Below, piece after piece: positions 22,022-35,981 of a DNA stretch of 64,000 bases. The notes under the pieces are model-generated. The model was not told the origin of the DNA. It ran no database searches and saw only the letters and a list, made by a program, of their open reading frames with translations. The stretch comes from Eutreptiella sp. 'Long Island Sound 2002' (lineage: Eukaryota > Euglenozoa > Euglenophyceae > Eutreptiales > Eutreptiaceae). The stretch is taken from assembly GCA_964036045.1 (NCBI GenBank), contig OZ038400.1, positions 10,131,976 to 10,195,975 on the forward strand, read 5' to 3'. The position numbers and the translations under genes are program-made. Positions within the stretch are counted from its first letter, which is position 1. Every line of letters begins with the position of its first letter.

Positions 22022-24226
22022 TTGAGATATTTGGGGCGCGAGTTGCAAGGAATAAAGGGATTGGAGAGAAATTCCACCATAGCTGGTCCGGGAGAGTCCG
22101 ATGCGTGGGAGCACCTGGGCGCCAAAGTGATCGTACTGGCTTGTTGGACTTTTTTAGTCACCAAAACATGCAAACTAGCGGAAACAATCATCGTAAACGT
22201 GTTACGCCACTTCTCACGATCGTTTTGAGTATATGTGAGCCCATTTTTTGGGCCGTTTAGCATCATTTATGAGATGAATACAGAAAACTCCTGAGTTTGG
22301 GTGATTTTGATGATGGCATGGCCGGAAAAAAAAATTTGCGGAGGGGGGGGCAAAAATTTTTTTTTCGCATTTTTGGGTACTATTCGATGTGGACTTCGCA
22401 ATGAAAGCAAAAAAAACGGGGGTGCGCATACCAGTTTGGAGATATGGGCCTTGCAAACATTCGGTCCAAGAGGGTTGGAAACTTTGTTTTGCCGTTTTCT
22501 CCGTTTTTTTTTCTCGGCACAGGGGTGCACCCACACCCACCACCGACCACGTATTGGTGCCAAACCAACCTCAAATATGATTTTTGGGGGTTAGGGACAA
22601 CATGGCCCCACCAACCGCCCAAAAAAGCAGGGTGGCTTGCCCCCTGGGCAACGGCAAAGGGCTGCACCCCTTGGGACGGGGCTTCGCCGCTTGCCCAAGG
22701 GGGCCCCCCTCCGGTCGCATTGAGCACGTCGTATAGGGGGGTAAACGCCACCAGTTTTGAGATATTTGGGGCGCGAGTTGCAAGGAATAAAGGGATTGGA
22801 GAGAAATTCCACCATAGCTGGTCCGGGAGAGTCCGATGCGTGGGAGCACCTGGGCGCCAAAGTGATCGTACTGGCTTGTTGGACTTTTTTAGTCACCAAA
22901 ACATGCAAACTAGCGGAAACAATCATCGTAAACGTGTTACGCCACTTCTCACGATCGTTTTGAGTGTATGTGAGCCTGTTTTTTGGGCCGTTTAGCATCA
23001 TTTATGAGATGAATACAGAAAACTCCTGAGTTTGGGTGATTTTGATGATGGCATGGCCGGGAAAAAAAATTTTCGGGGGGGGGGGCAAAAATTTTTTTTT
23101 CGCATTTTTGGGTACTATTCGATGTGGACTTCGCAATGAAAGCAAAAAAAACGGGGGTGCGCATACCAGTTTGGAGATATGGGCCTTGCAAACATTCGGT
23201 CCAAGAGGGTTGGAAACTTTGTTTTGCCGTTTTCTCCGTTTTTTTTTCTCGGCACAGGGGTGCACCCACACCCACCACCGACCACGTATTGGTGCCAAAC
23301 CAACCTCAAATATGATTTTTGGGGGTTAGGGACAACATGGCCCCACCAACCGCCCAAAAATGCAGGGTGGCTTGCCCCCTGGGCAACGGCAAAGGGCCGC
23401 ACCCCTTGGGACGGGGCTTCGCCGCTTGCCCAAGGGGGCCCCCCTCCGGTCGCATTGAGCACGTCGTATAGGGGGGTAAACGCCACCAGTTTTGAGATAT
23501 TTGGGGCGCGAGTTGCAAGGAATAAAGGGATTGGAGAGAAATTCCACCATAGCTGGTCCGGGAGAGTCCGATGCGTGGGAGCACCTGGGCGCCAAAGTGA
23601 TCGTACTGGCTTGTTGGACTTTTTTAGTCACCAAAACATGCAAACTAGCGGAAACAATCATCGTAAACGTGTTACGCCACTTCTCACGATCGTTTTGAGT
23701 ATATGTGAGCCTGTTTTTTGGGCCGTTTAGCATCATTTATGAGATGAATACAGAAAACTCCTGAGTTTGGGTGATTTTGATGATGGCATGGCCGGGAAAA
23801 AAAATTTTCGGGGGGGGGGGCAAAAATTTTTTTTTCGCATTTTTGGGTACTATTCGATGTGGACTTCGCAATGAAAGCAAAAAAAACGGGGGTGCGCATA
23901 CCAGTTTGGAGATATGGGCCTTGCAAACATTCGGTCCAAGAGGGTTGGAAACTTTGTTTTGCCGTTTTCTCCGTTTTTTTTTCTCGGCACAGGGGTGCAC
24001 CCACACCCACCACCGACCACGTATTGGTGCCAAACCAACCTCAAATATGATTTTTGGGGGTTAGGGACAACATGGCCCCACCAACCGCCCAAAAATGCAG
24101 GGTGGCTTGCCCCCTGGGCAACGGCAAAGGGCCGCACCCCTTGGGACGGGGCTTCGCCGCTTGCCCAAGGGGGCCCCCCTCCGGTCGCATTGAGCACGTC
24201 GTATAGGGGGGTAAACGCCACCAGTT
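22022..24226. repeat. HOR trimer U30-U32
   Basis: U30 (22022) is a near-copy of U29 (CCCATT, GGAG8 cassette, T642, AAAAAAGCAGG). U31 (22757) has GTGTATG at offset 210 and a T-type cassette. U32 (23492) is a plain T-type unit. The order CCCATT, GTGTATG/T-type, T-type is the trimer motif of this region. Confidence 0.85.
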
Positions 24227-26429
24227 TTGAGATATTTGGGGCGCGAGTTGCAAGGAATAAAGGGATTGGAGAGAAATTCCACCATAGCTGGTCCGGGAGA
24301 GTCCGATGCGTGGGAGCACCTGGGCGCCAAAGTGATCGTACTGGCTTGTTGGACTTTTTTAGTCACCAAAACATGCAAACTAGCGGAAACAATCATCGTA
24401 AACGTGTTACGCCACTTCTCACGATCGTTTTGAGTATATGTGAGCCCATTTTTTGGGCCGTTTAGCATCATTTATGAGATGAATACAGAAAACTCCTGAG
24501 TTTGGGTGATTTTGATGATGGCATGGCCGGAAAAAAAAATTTGCGGAGGGGGGGGCAAAAATTTTTTTTTCGCATTTTTGGGTACTATTCGATGTGGACT
24601 TCGCAATGAAAGCAAAAAAAACGGGGGTGCGCATACCAGTTTGGAGATATGGGCCTTGCAAACATTCGGTCCAAGAGGGTTGGAAACTTTGTTTTGCCGT
24701 TTTCTCCGTTTTTTTTTCTCGGCACAGGGGTGCACCCACACCCACCACCGACCACGTATTGGTGCCAAACCAACCTCAAATATGATTTTTGGGGGTTAGG
24801 GACAACATGGCCCCACCAACCGCCCAAAAATGCAGGGTGGCTTGCCCCCTGGGCAACGGCAAAGGGCTGCACCCCTTGGGACGGGGCTTCGCCGCTTGCC
24901 CAAGGGGGCCCCCCTCCGGTCGCATTGAGCACGTCGTATAGGGGGGTAAACGCCACCAGTTTTGAGATATTTGGGGCGCGAGTTGCAAGGAATAAAGGGA
25001 TTGGAGAGAAATTCCACCATAGCTGGTCCGGGAGAGTCCGATGCGTGGGAGCACCTGGGCGCCAAAGTGATCGTACTGGCTTGTTGGACTTTTTTAGTCA
25101 CCAAAACATGCAAACTAGCGGAAACAATCATCGTAAACGTGTTACGCCACTTCTCACGATCGTTTTGAGTGTATGTGAGCCTGTTTTTTGGGCCGTTTAG
25201 CATCATTTATGAGATGAATACAGAAAACTCCTGAGTTTGGGTGATTTTGATGATGGCATGGCCGGGAAAAAAAATTTTCGGGGGGGGGGCAAAAATTTTT
25301 TTTTCGCATTTTTGGGTACTATTCGATGTGGACTTCGCAATGAAAGCAAAAAAAACGGGGGTGCGCATACCAGTTTGGAGATATGGGCCTTGCAAACATT
25401 CGGTCCAAGAGGGTTGGAAACTTTGTTTTGCCGTTTTCTCCGTTTTTTTTTCTCGGCACAGGGGTGCACCCACACCCACCACCGACCACGTATTGGTGCC
25501 AAACCAACCTCAAATACGATTTTTGGGGGTTAGGGACAACATGGCCCCACCAACTGCCCAAAAATGCAGGGTGGCTTGCCCCCTGGGCAACGGCAAAGGG
25601 CCGCACCCCTTGGGACGGGGCTTCGCCGCTTGCCCAAGGGGGCCCCCCTCCGGTCGCATTGAGCACGTCGTATAGGGGGGTAAACGCCACCAGTTTTGAG
25701 ATATTTGGGGCGCGAGTTGCAAGGAATAAAGGGATTGGAGAGAAATTCCACCATAGCTGGTCCGGGAGAGTCCGATGCGTGGGAGCACCTGGGCGCCAAA
25801 GTGATCGTACTGGCTTGTTGGACTTTTTTAGTCACCAAAACATGCAAACTAGCGGAAACAATCATCGTAAACGTGTTACGCCACTTCTCACGATCGTTTT
25901 GAGTATATGTGAGCCTGTTTTTTGGGCCGTTTAGCATCATTTATGAGATGAATACAGAAAACTCCTGAGTTTGGGTGATTTTGATGATGGCATGGCCGGG
26001 AAAAAAAATTTTCGGGGGGGGGGCAAAAATTTTTTTTTCGCATTTTTGGGTACTATTCGATGTGGACTTCGCAATGAAAGCAAAAAAAACGGGGGTGCGC
26101 ATACCAGTTTGGAGATATGGGCCTTGCAAACATTCGGTCCAAGAGGGTTGGAAACTTTGTTTTGCCGTTTTCTCCGTTTTTTTTTCTCGGCACAGGGGTG
26201 CACCCACACCCACCACCGACCACGTATTGGTGCCAAACCAACCTCAAATATGATTTTTGGGGGTTAGGGACAACATGGCCCCACCAACCGCCCAAAAATG
26301 CAGGGTGGCTTGCCCCCTGGGCAACGGCAAAGGGCCGCACCCCTTGGGACGGGGCTTCGCCGCTTGCCCAAGGGGGCCCCCCTCCGGTCGCATTGAGCAC
26401 GTCGTATAGGGGGGTAAACGCCACCAGTT
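24227..26429. repeat. HOR trimer U33-U35
   Basis: U33 (24227) is CCCATT/T642, U34 (24962) is GTGTATG/T-type with private changes (AATACGAT near 25516, CAACTGCCC near 25555), and U35 (25696) is T-type. Both T-type units have G10 and are 734 bases. Second copy of the roughly 2.2-kb trimer. Confidence 0.85.
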
Positions 26430-29400
26430 TTGAGATATTTGGGGCGCGAGTTGCAAGGAATAAAGGGATTGGAGAGAAATTCCACCATAGCTGGTCCGGG
26501 AGAGTCCGATGCGTGGGAGCACCTGGGCGCCAAAGTGATCGTACTGGCTTGTTGGACTTTTTTAGTCACCAAAACATGCAAACTAGCGGAAACAATCATC
26601 GTAAACGTGTTACGCCACTTCTCACGATCGTTTTGAGTATATGTGAGCCCATTTTTTGGGCCGTTTAGCATCATTTATGAGATGAATACAGAAAGCTCCT
26701 GAGTTTGGGTGATTTTGATGATGGCATGGCCGGAAAAAAAAATTTGCGGAGGGGGGGGCAAAATTTTTTTTTTCGCATTTTTGGGTACTATTCGATGTGG
26801 ACTTCGCAATGAAAGCAAAAAAAACGGGGGTGCGCATACCAGTTTGGAGATATGGGCCTTGCAAACATTCGGTCCAAGAGGGTTGGAAACTTTGTTTTGC
26901 CGTTTTCTCCGTTTTTTTTTCTCGGCACAGGGGTGCACCCACACCCACCACCGACCACGTATTGGTGCCAAACCAACCTCAAATATGATTTTTGGGGGTT
27001 AGGGACAACATGGCCCCACCAACCGCCCAAAAATGCAGGGTGGCTTGCCCCCTGGGCAACGGCAAAGGGCTGCACCCCTTGGGACGGGGCTTCGCCGCTT
27101 GCCCAAGGGGGCCCCCCTCCGGTCGCATTGAGCACGTCGTATAGGGGGGTAAACGCCACCAGTTTTGAGATATTTGGGGCGCGAGTTGCAAGGAATAAAG
27201 GGATTGGAGAGAAATTCCACCATAGCTGGTCCGGGAGAGTCCGATGCGTGGGAGCACCTGGGCGCCAAAGTGATCGTACTGGCTTGTTGGACTTTTTTAG
27301 TCACCAAAACATGCAAACTAGCGGAAACAATCATCGTAAACGTGTTACGCCACTTCTCACGATCGTTTTGAGTGTATGTGAGCCTGTTTTTTGGGCCGTT
27401 TAGCATCATTTATGAGATGAATACAGAAAACTCCTGAGTTTGGGTGATTTTGATGATGGCATGGCCGGGAAAAAAAATTTTCGGGGGGGGGGGCAAAAAT
27501 TTTTTTTTCGCATTTTTGGGTACTATTCGATGTGGACTTCGCAATGAAAGCAAAAAAAACGGGGGTGCGCATACCAGTTTGGAGATATGGGCCTTGCAAA
27601 CATTCGGTCCAAGAGGGTTGGAAACTTTGTTTTGCCGTTTTCTCCGTTTTTTTTTCTCGGCACAGGGGTGCACCCACACCCACCACCGACCACGTATTGG
27701 TGCCAAACCAACCTCAAATATGATTTTTGGGGGTTAGGGACAACATGGCCCCACCAACCGCCCAAAAATGCAGGGTGGCTTGCCCCCTGGGCAACGGCAA
27801 AGGGCCGCACCCCTTGGGACGGGGCTTCGCCGCTTGCCCAAGGGGGCCCCCCTCCGGTCGCATTGAGCACGTCGTATAGGGGGGTAAACGCCACCAGTTT
27901 TGAGATATTTGGGGCGCGAGTTGCAAGGAATAAAGGGATTGGAGAGAAATTCCACCATAGCTGGTCCGGGAGAGTCCGATGCGTGGGAGCACCTGGGCGC
28001 CAAAGTGATCGTACTGGCTTGTTGGACTTTTTTAGTCACCAAAACATGCAAACTAGCGGAAACAATCATCGTAAACGTGTTACGCCACTTCTCACGATCG
28101 TTTTGAGTATATGTGAGCCTGTTTTTTGGGCCGTTTAGCATCATTTATGAGATGAATACAGAAAACTCCTGAGTTTGGGTGATTTTGATGATGGCATGGC
28201 CGGGAAAAAAATTTTCGGGGGGGGGGGCAAAAATTTTTTTTTCGCATTTTTGGGTACTATTCGATGTGGACTTCGCAATGAAAGCAAAAAAAACGGGGGT
28301 GCGCATACCAGTTTGGAGATATGGGCCTTGCAAACATTCGGTCCAAGAGGGTTGGAAACTTTGTTTTGCCGTTCTCTCCGTTTTTTTTTCTCGGCACAGG
28401 GGTGCACCCACACCCACCACCGACCACGTATTGGTGCCAAACCAACCTCAAATATGATTTTTGGGGGTTAGGGACAACATGGCCCCACCAACCGCCCAAA
28501 AATGCAGGGTGGCTTGCCCCCTGGGCAACGGCAAAGGGCCGCACCCCTTGGGACGGGGCTTCGCCGCTTGCCCAAGGGGGCCCCCCTCCGGTCGCATTGA
28601 GCACGTCGTATAGGGGGGTAAACGCCACCAGTTTTGAGATATTTGGGGCGCGAGTTGCAAGGAATAAAGGGATTGGAGAGAAATTCCACCATAGCTGGTC
28701 CGGGAGAGTCCGATGCGTGGGAGCACCTGGGCGCCAAAGTGATCGTACTGGCTTGTTGGACTTTTTTAGTCACCAAAACATGCAAACTAGCGAAAACAAT
28801 CATCGTAAACGTGTTACGCCACTTCTCACGATCGTTTTGAGTATATGTGAGCCTGTTTTTTGGGCCGTTTAGCATCATTTATGAGATGAATACAGAAAAC
28901 TCCTGAGTTTGGGTGATTTTGATGATGGCATGGCCGGGAAAAAAAATTTTCGGGGGGGGGGGCAAAAATTTTTTTTTCGCATTTTTGGGTACTATTCGAT
29001 GTGGACTTCGCAATGAAAGCAAAAAAAACGGGGGTGCGCATACCAGTTTGGAGATATGGGCCTTGCAAACATTCGGTCCAAGAGGGTTGGAAACTTTGTT
29101 TTGCCGTTCTCTCCGTTTTTTTTTCTCGGCACAGGGGTGCACCCACACCCACCACCGACCACGTATTGGTGCCAAACCAACCTCAAATATGATTTTTGGG
29201 GGTTAGGGACAACATGGCCCCACCAACCGCCCAAAAATGCAGGGTGGCTTGCCCCCTGGGCAACGGCAAAGGGCCGCACCCCTTGGGACGGGGCTTCGCC
29301 GCTTGCCCAAGGGGGCCCCCCTCCGGTCGCATTGAGCACGTCGTATAGGGGGGTAAACGCCACCAGTTTTGAGATATTTGGGGCGCGAGTTGCAAGGAAT

Positions 29401-30103
29401 AAAGGGATTGGAGAGAAATTCCACCATAGCTGGTCCGGGAGAGTCCGATGCGTGGGAGCACCTGGGCGCCAAAGTGATCGTACTGGCTTGTTGGACTTTT
29501 TTAGTCACCAAAACATGCAAACTAGCGAAAACAATCATCGTAAACGTGTTACGCCACTTCTCACGATCGTTTTGAGTATATGTGAGCCCATTTTTTGGGC
29601 CGTTTAGCATCATTTATGAGATGAATACAGAAAACTCCTGAGTTTGGGTGATTTTGATGATGGCATGGCCGGAAAAAAAAATTTGCGGAGGGGGGGGCAA
29701 AAATTTTTTTTTCGCATTTTTGGGTACTATTCGATGTGGACTTCGCAATGAAAGCAAAAAAAACGGGGGTGCGCATACCAGTTTGGAGATATGGGCCTTG
29801 CAAACATTCGGTCCAAGAGGGTTGGAAACTTTGTTTTGCCGTTTTCTCCGTTTTTTTTTCTCGGCACAGGGGTGCACCCACACCCACCACCGACCACGTA
29901 TTGGTGCCAAACCAACCTCAAATATGATTTTTGGGGGTTAGGGACAACATGGCCCCACCAACCGCCCAAAAATGCAGGGTGGCTTGCCCCCTGGGCAACG
30001 GCAAAGGGCTGCACCCCTTGGGACGGGGCTTCGCCGCTTGCCCAAGGGGGCCCCCCTCCGGTCGCATTGAGCATGTCGTATAGGGGGGTAAACGCCACCA
30101 GTT
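26430..30103. repeat. HOR pentamer copy 1 (U36-U40, 3,674 bp)
   Basis: U36 (26430): CCCATT, GAAAGCTCC near 26694, A4/T10 cassette run. U37 (27165): GTGTATG, T-type. U38 (27900): GTTCTCTCC at about offset 475, A7 run, 734 bases. U39 (28634): GTTCTCTCC and AGCGAAAAC at offset 160. U40 (29369): CCCATT, AGCGAAAAC, T642, private GCATGTCG at 30074. The same five-unit order follows directly in U41-U45. Confidence 0.9.
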
Positions 30104-33100
30104 TTGAGATATTTGGGGCGCGAGTTGCAAGGAATAAAGGGATTGGAGAGAAATTCCACCATAGCTGGTCCGGGAGAGTCCGATGCGTGGGAGCACCTGG
30201 GCGCCAAAGTGATCGTACTGGCTTGTTGGACTTTTTTAGTCACCAAAACATGCAAACTAGCGGAAACAATCATCGTAAACGTGTTACGCCACTTCTCACG
30301 ATCGTTTTGAGTATATGTGAGCCCATTTTTTGGGCCGTTTAGCATCATTTATGAGATGAATACAGAAAGCTCCTGAGTTTGGGTGATTTTGATGATGGCA
30401 TGGCCGGAAAAAAAAATTTGCGGAGGGGGGGGCAAAATTTTTTTTTTCGCATTTTTGGGTACTATTCGATGTGGACTTCGCAATGAAAGCAAAAAAAACG
30501 GGGGTGCGCATACCAGTTTGGAGATATGGGCCTTGCAAACATTCGGTCCAAGAGGGTTGGAAACTTTGTTTTGCCGTTTTCTCCGTTTTTTTTTCTCGGC
30601 ACAGGGGTGCACCCACACCCACCACCGACCACGTATTGGTGCCAAACCAACCTCAAATATGATTTTTGGGGGTTAGGGACAACATGGCCCCACCAACCGC
30701 CCAAAAATGCAGGGTGGCTTGCCCCCTGGGCAACGGCAAAGGGCTGCACCCCTTGGGACGGGGCTTCGCCGCTTGCCCAAGGGGGCCCCCCTCCGGTCGC
30801 ATTGAGCACGTCGTATAGGGGGGTAAACGCCACCAGTTTTGAGATATTTGGGGCGCGAGTTGCAAGGAATAAAGGGATTGGAGAGAAATTCCACCATAGC
30901 TGGTCCGGGAGAGTCCGATGCGTGGGAGCACCTGGGCGCCAAAGTGATCGTACTGGCTTGTTGGACTTTTTTAGTCACCAAAACATGCAAACTAGCGGAA
31001 ACAATCATCGTAAACGTGTTACGCCACTTCTCACGATCGTTTTGAGTGTATGTGAGCCTGTTTTTTGGGCCGTTTAGCATCATTTATGAGATGAATACAG
31101 AAAACTCCTGAGTTTGGGTGATTTTGATGATGGCATGGCCGGGAAAAAAAATTTTCGGGGGGGGGGGCAAAAATTTTTTTTTCGCATTTTTGGGTACTAT
31201 TCGATGTGGACTTCGCAATGAAAGCAAAAAAAACGGGGGTGCGCATACCAGTTTGGAGATATGGGCCTTGCAAACATTCGGTCCAAGAGGGTTGGAAACT
31301 TTGTTTTGCCGTTTTCTCCGTTTTTTTTTCTCGGCACAGGGGTGCACCCACACCCACCACCGACCACGTATTGGTGCCAAACCAACCTCAAATATGATTT
31401 TTGGGGGTTAGGGACAACATGGCCCCACCAACCGCCCAAAAATGCAGGGTGGCTTGCCCCCTGGGCAACGGCAAAGGGCCGCACCCCTTGGGACGGGGCT
31501 TCGCCGCTTGCCCAAGGGGGCCCCCCTCCGGTCGCATTGAGCACGTCGTATAGGGGGGTAAACGCCACCAGTTTTGAGATATTTGGGGCGCGAGTTGCAA
31601 GGAATAAAGGGATTGGAGAGAAATTCCACCATAGCTGGTCCGGGAGAGTCCGATGCGTGGGAGCACCTGGGCGCCAAAGTGATCGTACTGGCTTGTTGGA
31701 CTTTTTTAGTCACCAAAACATGCAAACTAGCGGAAACAATCATCGTAAACGTGTTACGCCACTTCTCACGATCGTTTTGAGTATATGTGAGCCTGTTTTT
31801 TGGGCCGTTTAGCATCATTTATGAGATGAATACAGAAAACTCCTGAGTTTGGGTGATTTTGATGATGGCATGGCCGGGAAAAAAAATTTTCGGGGGGGGG
31901 GGCAAAAATTTTTTTTTCGCATTTTTGGGTACTATTCGATGTGGACTTCGCAATGAAAGCAAAAAAAACGGGGGTGCGCATACCAGTTTGGAGATATGGG
32001 CCTTGCAAACATTCGGTCCAAGAGGGTTGGAAACTTTGTTTTGCCGTTCTCTCCGTTTTTTTTTCTCGGCACAGGGGTGCACCCACACCCACCACCGACC
32101 ACGTATTGGTGCCAAACCAACCTCAAATATGATTTTTGGGGGTTAGGGACAACATGGTCCCACCAACCGCCCAAAAATGCAGGGTGGCTTGCCCCCTGGG
32201 CAACGGCAAAGGGCCGCACCCCTTGGGACGGGGCTTCGCCGCTTGCCCAAGGGGGCCCCCCTCCGGTCGCATTGAGCACGTCGTATAGGGGGGTAAACGC
32301 CACCAGTTTTGAGATATTTGGGGCGCGAGTTGCAAGGAATAAAGGGATTGGAGAGAAATTCCACCATAGCTGGTCCGGGAGAGTCCGATGCGTGGGAGCA
32401 CCTGGGCGCCAAAGTGATCGTACTGGCTTGTTGGACTTTTTTAGTCACCAAAACATGCAAACTAGCGGAAACAATCATCGTAAACGTGTTACGCCACTTC
32501 TCACGATCGTTTTGAGTATATGTGAGCCTGTTTTTTGGGCCGTTTAGCATCATTTATGAGATGAATACAGAAAACTCCTGAGTTTGGGTGATTTTGATGA
32601 TGGCATGGCCGGGAAAAAAAATTTTCGGGGGGGGGGGCAAAAATTTTTTTTTCGCATTTTTGGGTACTATTCGATGTGGACTTCGCAATGAAAGCAAAAA
32701 AAACGGGGGTGCGCATACCAGTTTGGAGATATGGGCCTTGCAAACATTCGGTCCAAGAGGGTTGGAAACTTTGTTTTGCCGTTCTCTCCGTTTTTTTTTC
32801 TCGGCACAGGGGTGCACCCACACCCACCACCGACCACGTATTGGTGCCAAACCAACCTCAAATATGATTTTTGGGGGTTAGGGACAACATGGTCCCACCA
32901 ACCGCCCAAAAATGCAGGGTGGCTTGCCCCCTGGGCAACGGCAAAGGGCCGCACCCCTTGGGACGGGGCTTCGCCGCTTGCCCAAGGGGGCCCCCCTCCG
33001 GTCGCATTGAGCACGTCGTATAGGGGGGTAAACGCCACCAGTTTTGAGATATTTGGGGCGCGAGTTGCAAGGAATAAAGGGATTGGAGAGAAATTCCACC

Positions 33101-33778
33101 ATAGCTGGTCCGGGAGAGTCCGATGCGTGGGAGCACCTGGGCGCCAAAGTGATCGTACTGGCTTGTTGGACTTTTTTAGTCACCAAAACATGCAAACTAG
33201 CGAAAACAATCATCGTAAACGTGTTACGCCACTTCTCACGATCGTTTTGAGTATATGTGAGCCCATTTTTTGGGCCGTTTAGCATCATTTATGAGATGAA
33301 TACAGAAAACTCCTGAGTTTGGGTGATTTTGATGATGGCATGGCCGGAAAAAAAAATTTGCGGAGGGGGGGGCAAAAATTTTTTTTTCGCATTTTTGGGT
33401 ACTATTCGATGTGGACTTCGCAATGAAAGCAAAAAAAACGGGGGTGCGCATACCAGTTTGGAGATATGGGCCTTGCAAACATTCGGTCCAAGAGGGTTGG
33501 AAACTTTGTTTTGCCGTTTTCTCCGTTTTTTTTTCTCGGCACAGGGGTGCACCCACACCCACCACCGACCACGTATTGGTGCCAAACCAACCTCAAATAT
33601 GATTTTTGGGGGTTAGGGACAACATGGCCCCACCAACCGCCCAAAAATGCAGGCCGGCTTGCCCCCTGGGCAACGGCAAAGGGCTGCACCCCTTGGGACG
33701 GGGCTTCGCCGCTTGCCCAAGGGGGCCCCCCTCCGGTCGCATTGAGCACGGCGTATAGGGGGGTAAACGCCACCAGTT
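30104..33778. repeat. HOR pentamer copy 2 (U41-U45, 3,675 bp)
   Basis: U41 (30104) repeats the U36 signature, including GAAAGCTCC and the A4/T10 run. U42 (30839) is GTGTATG/T-type. U43 (31574) and U44 (32309) have GTTCTCTCC and a shared ATGGTCCC near 32157 and 32892, absent from copy 1. U45 (33044) is CCCATT with AGCGAAAAC and T642, plus private GCAGGCCGG near 33653 and CACGGCG near 33751. Direct tandem duplicate of 26430-30103 with a few later changes. Confidence 0.9.
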
Positions 33779-35981
33779 TTGAGATATTTGGGGCGCGAGT
33801 TGCAAGGAATAAAGGGATTGGAGAGAAATTCCACCATAGCTGGTCCGGGAGAGTCCGATGCGTGGGAGCACCTGGGCGCCAAAGTGATCGTACTGGCTTG
33901 TTGGACTTTTTTAGTCACCAAAACATGCAAACTAGCGGAAACAATCATCGTAAACGTGTTACGCCACTTCTCACGATCGTTTTGAGTATATGTGAGCCTG
34001 TTTTTTGGGCCGTTTAGCATCATTTATGAGATGAATACAGAAAACTCCTGAGTTTAGGTGATTTTGATGATGGCATGGCCGGAAAAAAAAATTTGCGGGG
34101 GGGGGGCAAAAAATTTTTTTTCGCATTTTTGGGTACTATTCGATGTGGACTTCGCAATGAAAGCAAAAAAAACGGGGGTGCGCATACCAGTTTGGAGATA
34201 TGGGCCTTGCAAACATTCGGTCCAAGAGGGTTGGAAACTTTGTTTTGCCGTTTTCTCCGTTTTTTTTTCTCGGCACAGGGGTGCACCCACACCCACCACC
34301 GACCACGTATTGGTGCCAAACCAACCTCAAATATGATTTTTGGGGGTTAGGGACAACATGGCCCCACCAACCGCCCAAAAATGCAGGGTGGCTTGCCCCC
34401 TGGGCAACGGCAAAGGGCCGCACCCCTTGGGACGGGGCTTCGCCGCTTGCCCAAGGGGGCCCCCCTCCGGTCGCATTGAGCACGTCGTATAGGGGGGTAA
34501 ACGCCACCAGTTTTGAGATATTTGGGGCGCGAGTTGCAAGGAATAAAGGGATTGGAGAGAAATTCCACCATAGCTGGTCCGGGAGAGTCCGATGCGTGGG
34601 AGCACCTGGGCGCCAAAGTGATCGTACTGGCTTGTTGGACTTTTTTAGTCACCAAAACATGCAAACTAGCGGAAACAATCATCGTAAACGTGTTACGCCA
34701 CTTCTCACGATCGTTTTGAGTATATGTGAGCCTGTTTTTTGGGCCGTTTAGCATCATTTATGAGATGAATACAGAAAACTCCTGAGGTGGGTGATTTTGA
34801 TGATGGCATGGCCGGGAAAAAAAATTTTCGGGGGGGGGGGCAAAAAATTTTTTTTCGCATTTTTGGGTACTATTCGATGTGGACTTCGCAATGAAAGCAA
34901 AAAAAACGGGGGTGCGCATACCAGTTTGGAGATATGGGCCTTGCAAACATTCGGTCCAAGAGGGTTGGAAACTTTGTTTTGCCGTTTTCTCCGTTTTTTT
35001 TTCTCGGCACAGGGGTGCACCCACACCCACCACCGACCACGTATTGGTGCCAAACCAACCTCAAATATGATTTTTGGGGGTTAGGGACAACATGGCCCCA
35101 CCAACCGCCCAAAAATGCAGGGTGGCTTGCCCCCTGGGCAACGGCAAAGGGCCGCACCCCTTGGGACGGGGCTTCGCCGCTTGCCCAAGGGGGCCCCCCT
35201 CCGGTCGCATTGAGCACGTCGTATAGGGGGGTAAACGCCACCAGTTTTGAGATATTTGGGGCGCGAGTTGCAAGGAATAAAGGGATTGGAGAGAAATTCC
35301 ACCATAGCTGGTCCGGGAGAGTCCGATGCGTGGGAGCACCTGGGCGCCAAAGTGATCGTACTGGCTTGTTGGACTTTTTTAGTCACCAAAACATGCAAAC
35401 TAGCGGAAACAATCATCGTAAACGTGTTACGCCACTTCTCACGATCGTTTTGAGTATATGTGAGCCCATTTTTTGGGCCGTTTAGCATCATTTATGAGAT
35501 GAATACAGAAAACTCCTGAGTTTGGGTGATTTTGATGATGGCATGGCCGGAAAAAAAAATTTGCGGAGGGGGGGGCAAAAATTTTTTTTTCGCATTTTTG
35601 GGTACTATTCGATGTGGACTTCGCAATGAAAGCAAAAAAAACGGGGGTGCGCATACCAGTTTGGAGATATGGGCCTTGCAAACATTCGGTCCAAGAGGGT
35701 TGGAAACTTTGTTTTGCCGTTTTCTCCGTTTTTTTTTCTCGGCACAGGGGTGCACCCACACCCACCACCGACCACGTATTGGTGCCAAACCAACCTCAAA
35801 TATGATTTTTGGGGGTTAGGGACAACATGGCCCCACCAACCGCCCAAAAATGCAGGGTGGCTTGCCCCCTGGGCAACGGCAAAGGGCTGCACCCCTTGGG
35901 ACGGGGCTTCGCCGCTTGCCCAAGGGGGCCCCCCTCCGGTCGCATTGAGCACGTCGTATAGGGGGGTAAACGCCACCAGTT
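33779..35981. repeat. U46-U48: G-type, T-type with small deletion, CCCATT
   Basis: U46 (33779) has a G-type cassette with G10/A6/T8 and a private GTTTAGGTG near 34056. U47 (34513) is T-type and reads CTGAGGTGGGTG near 34785, where others read CTGAGTTTGGGTG, a net loss of one base. U48 (35247) is CCCATT/GGAG8/T642, the last such unit in the window. Confidence 0.8.
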
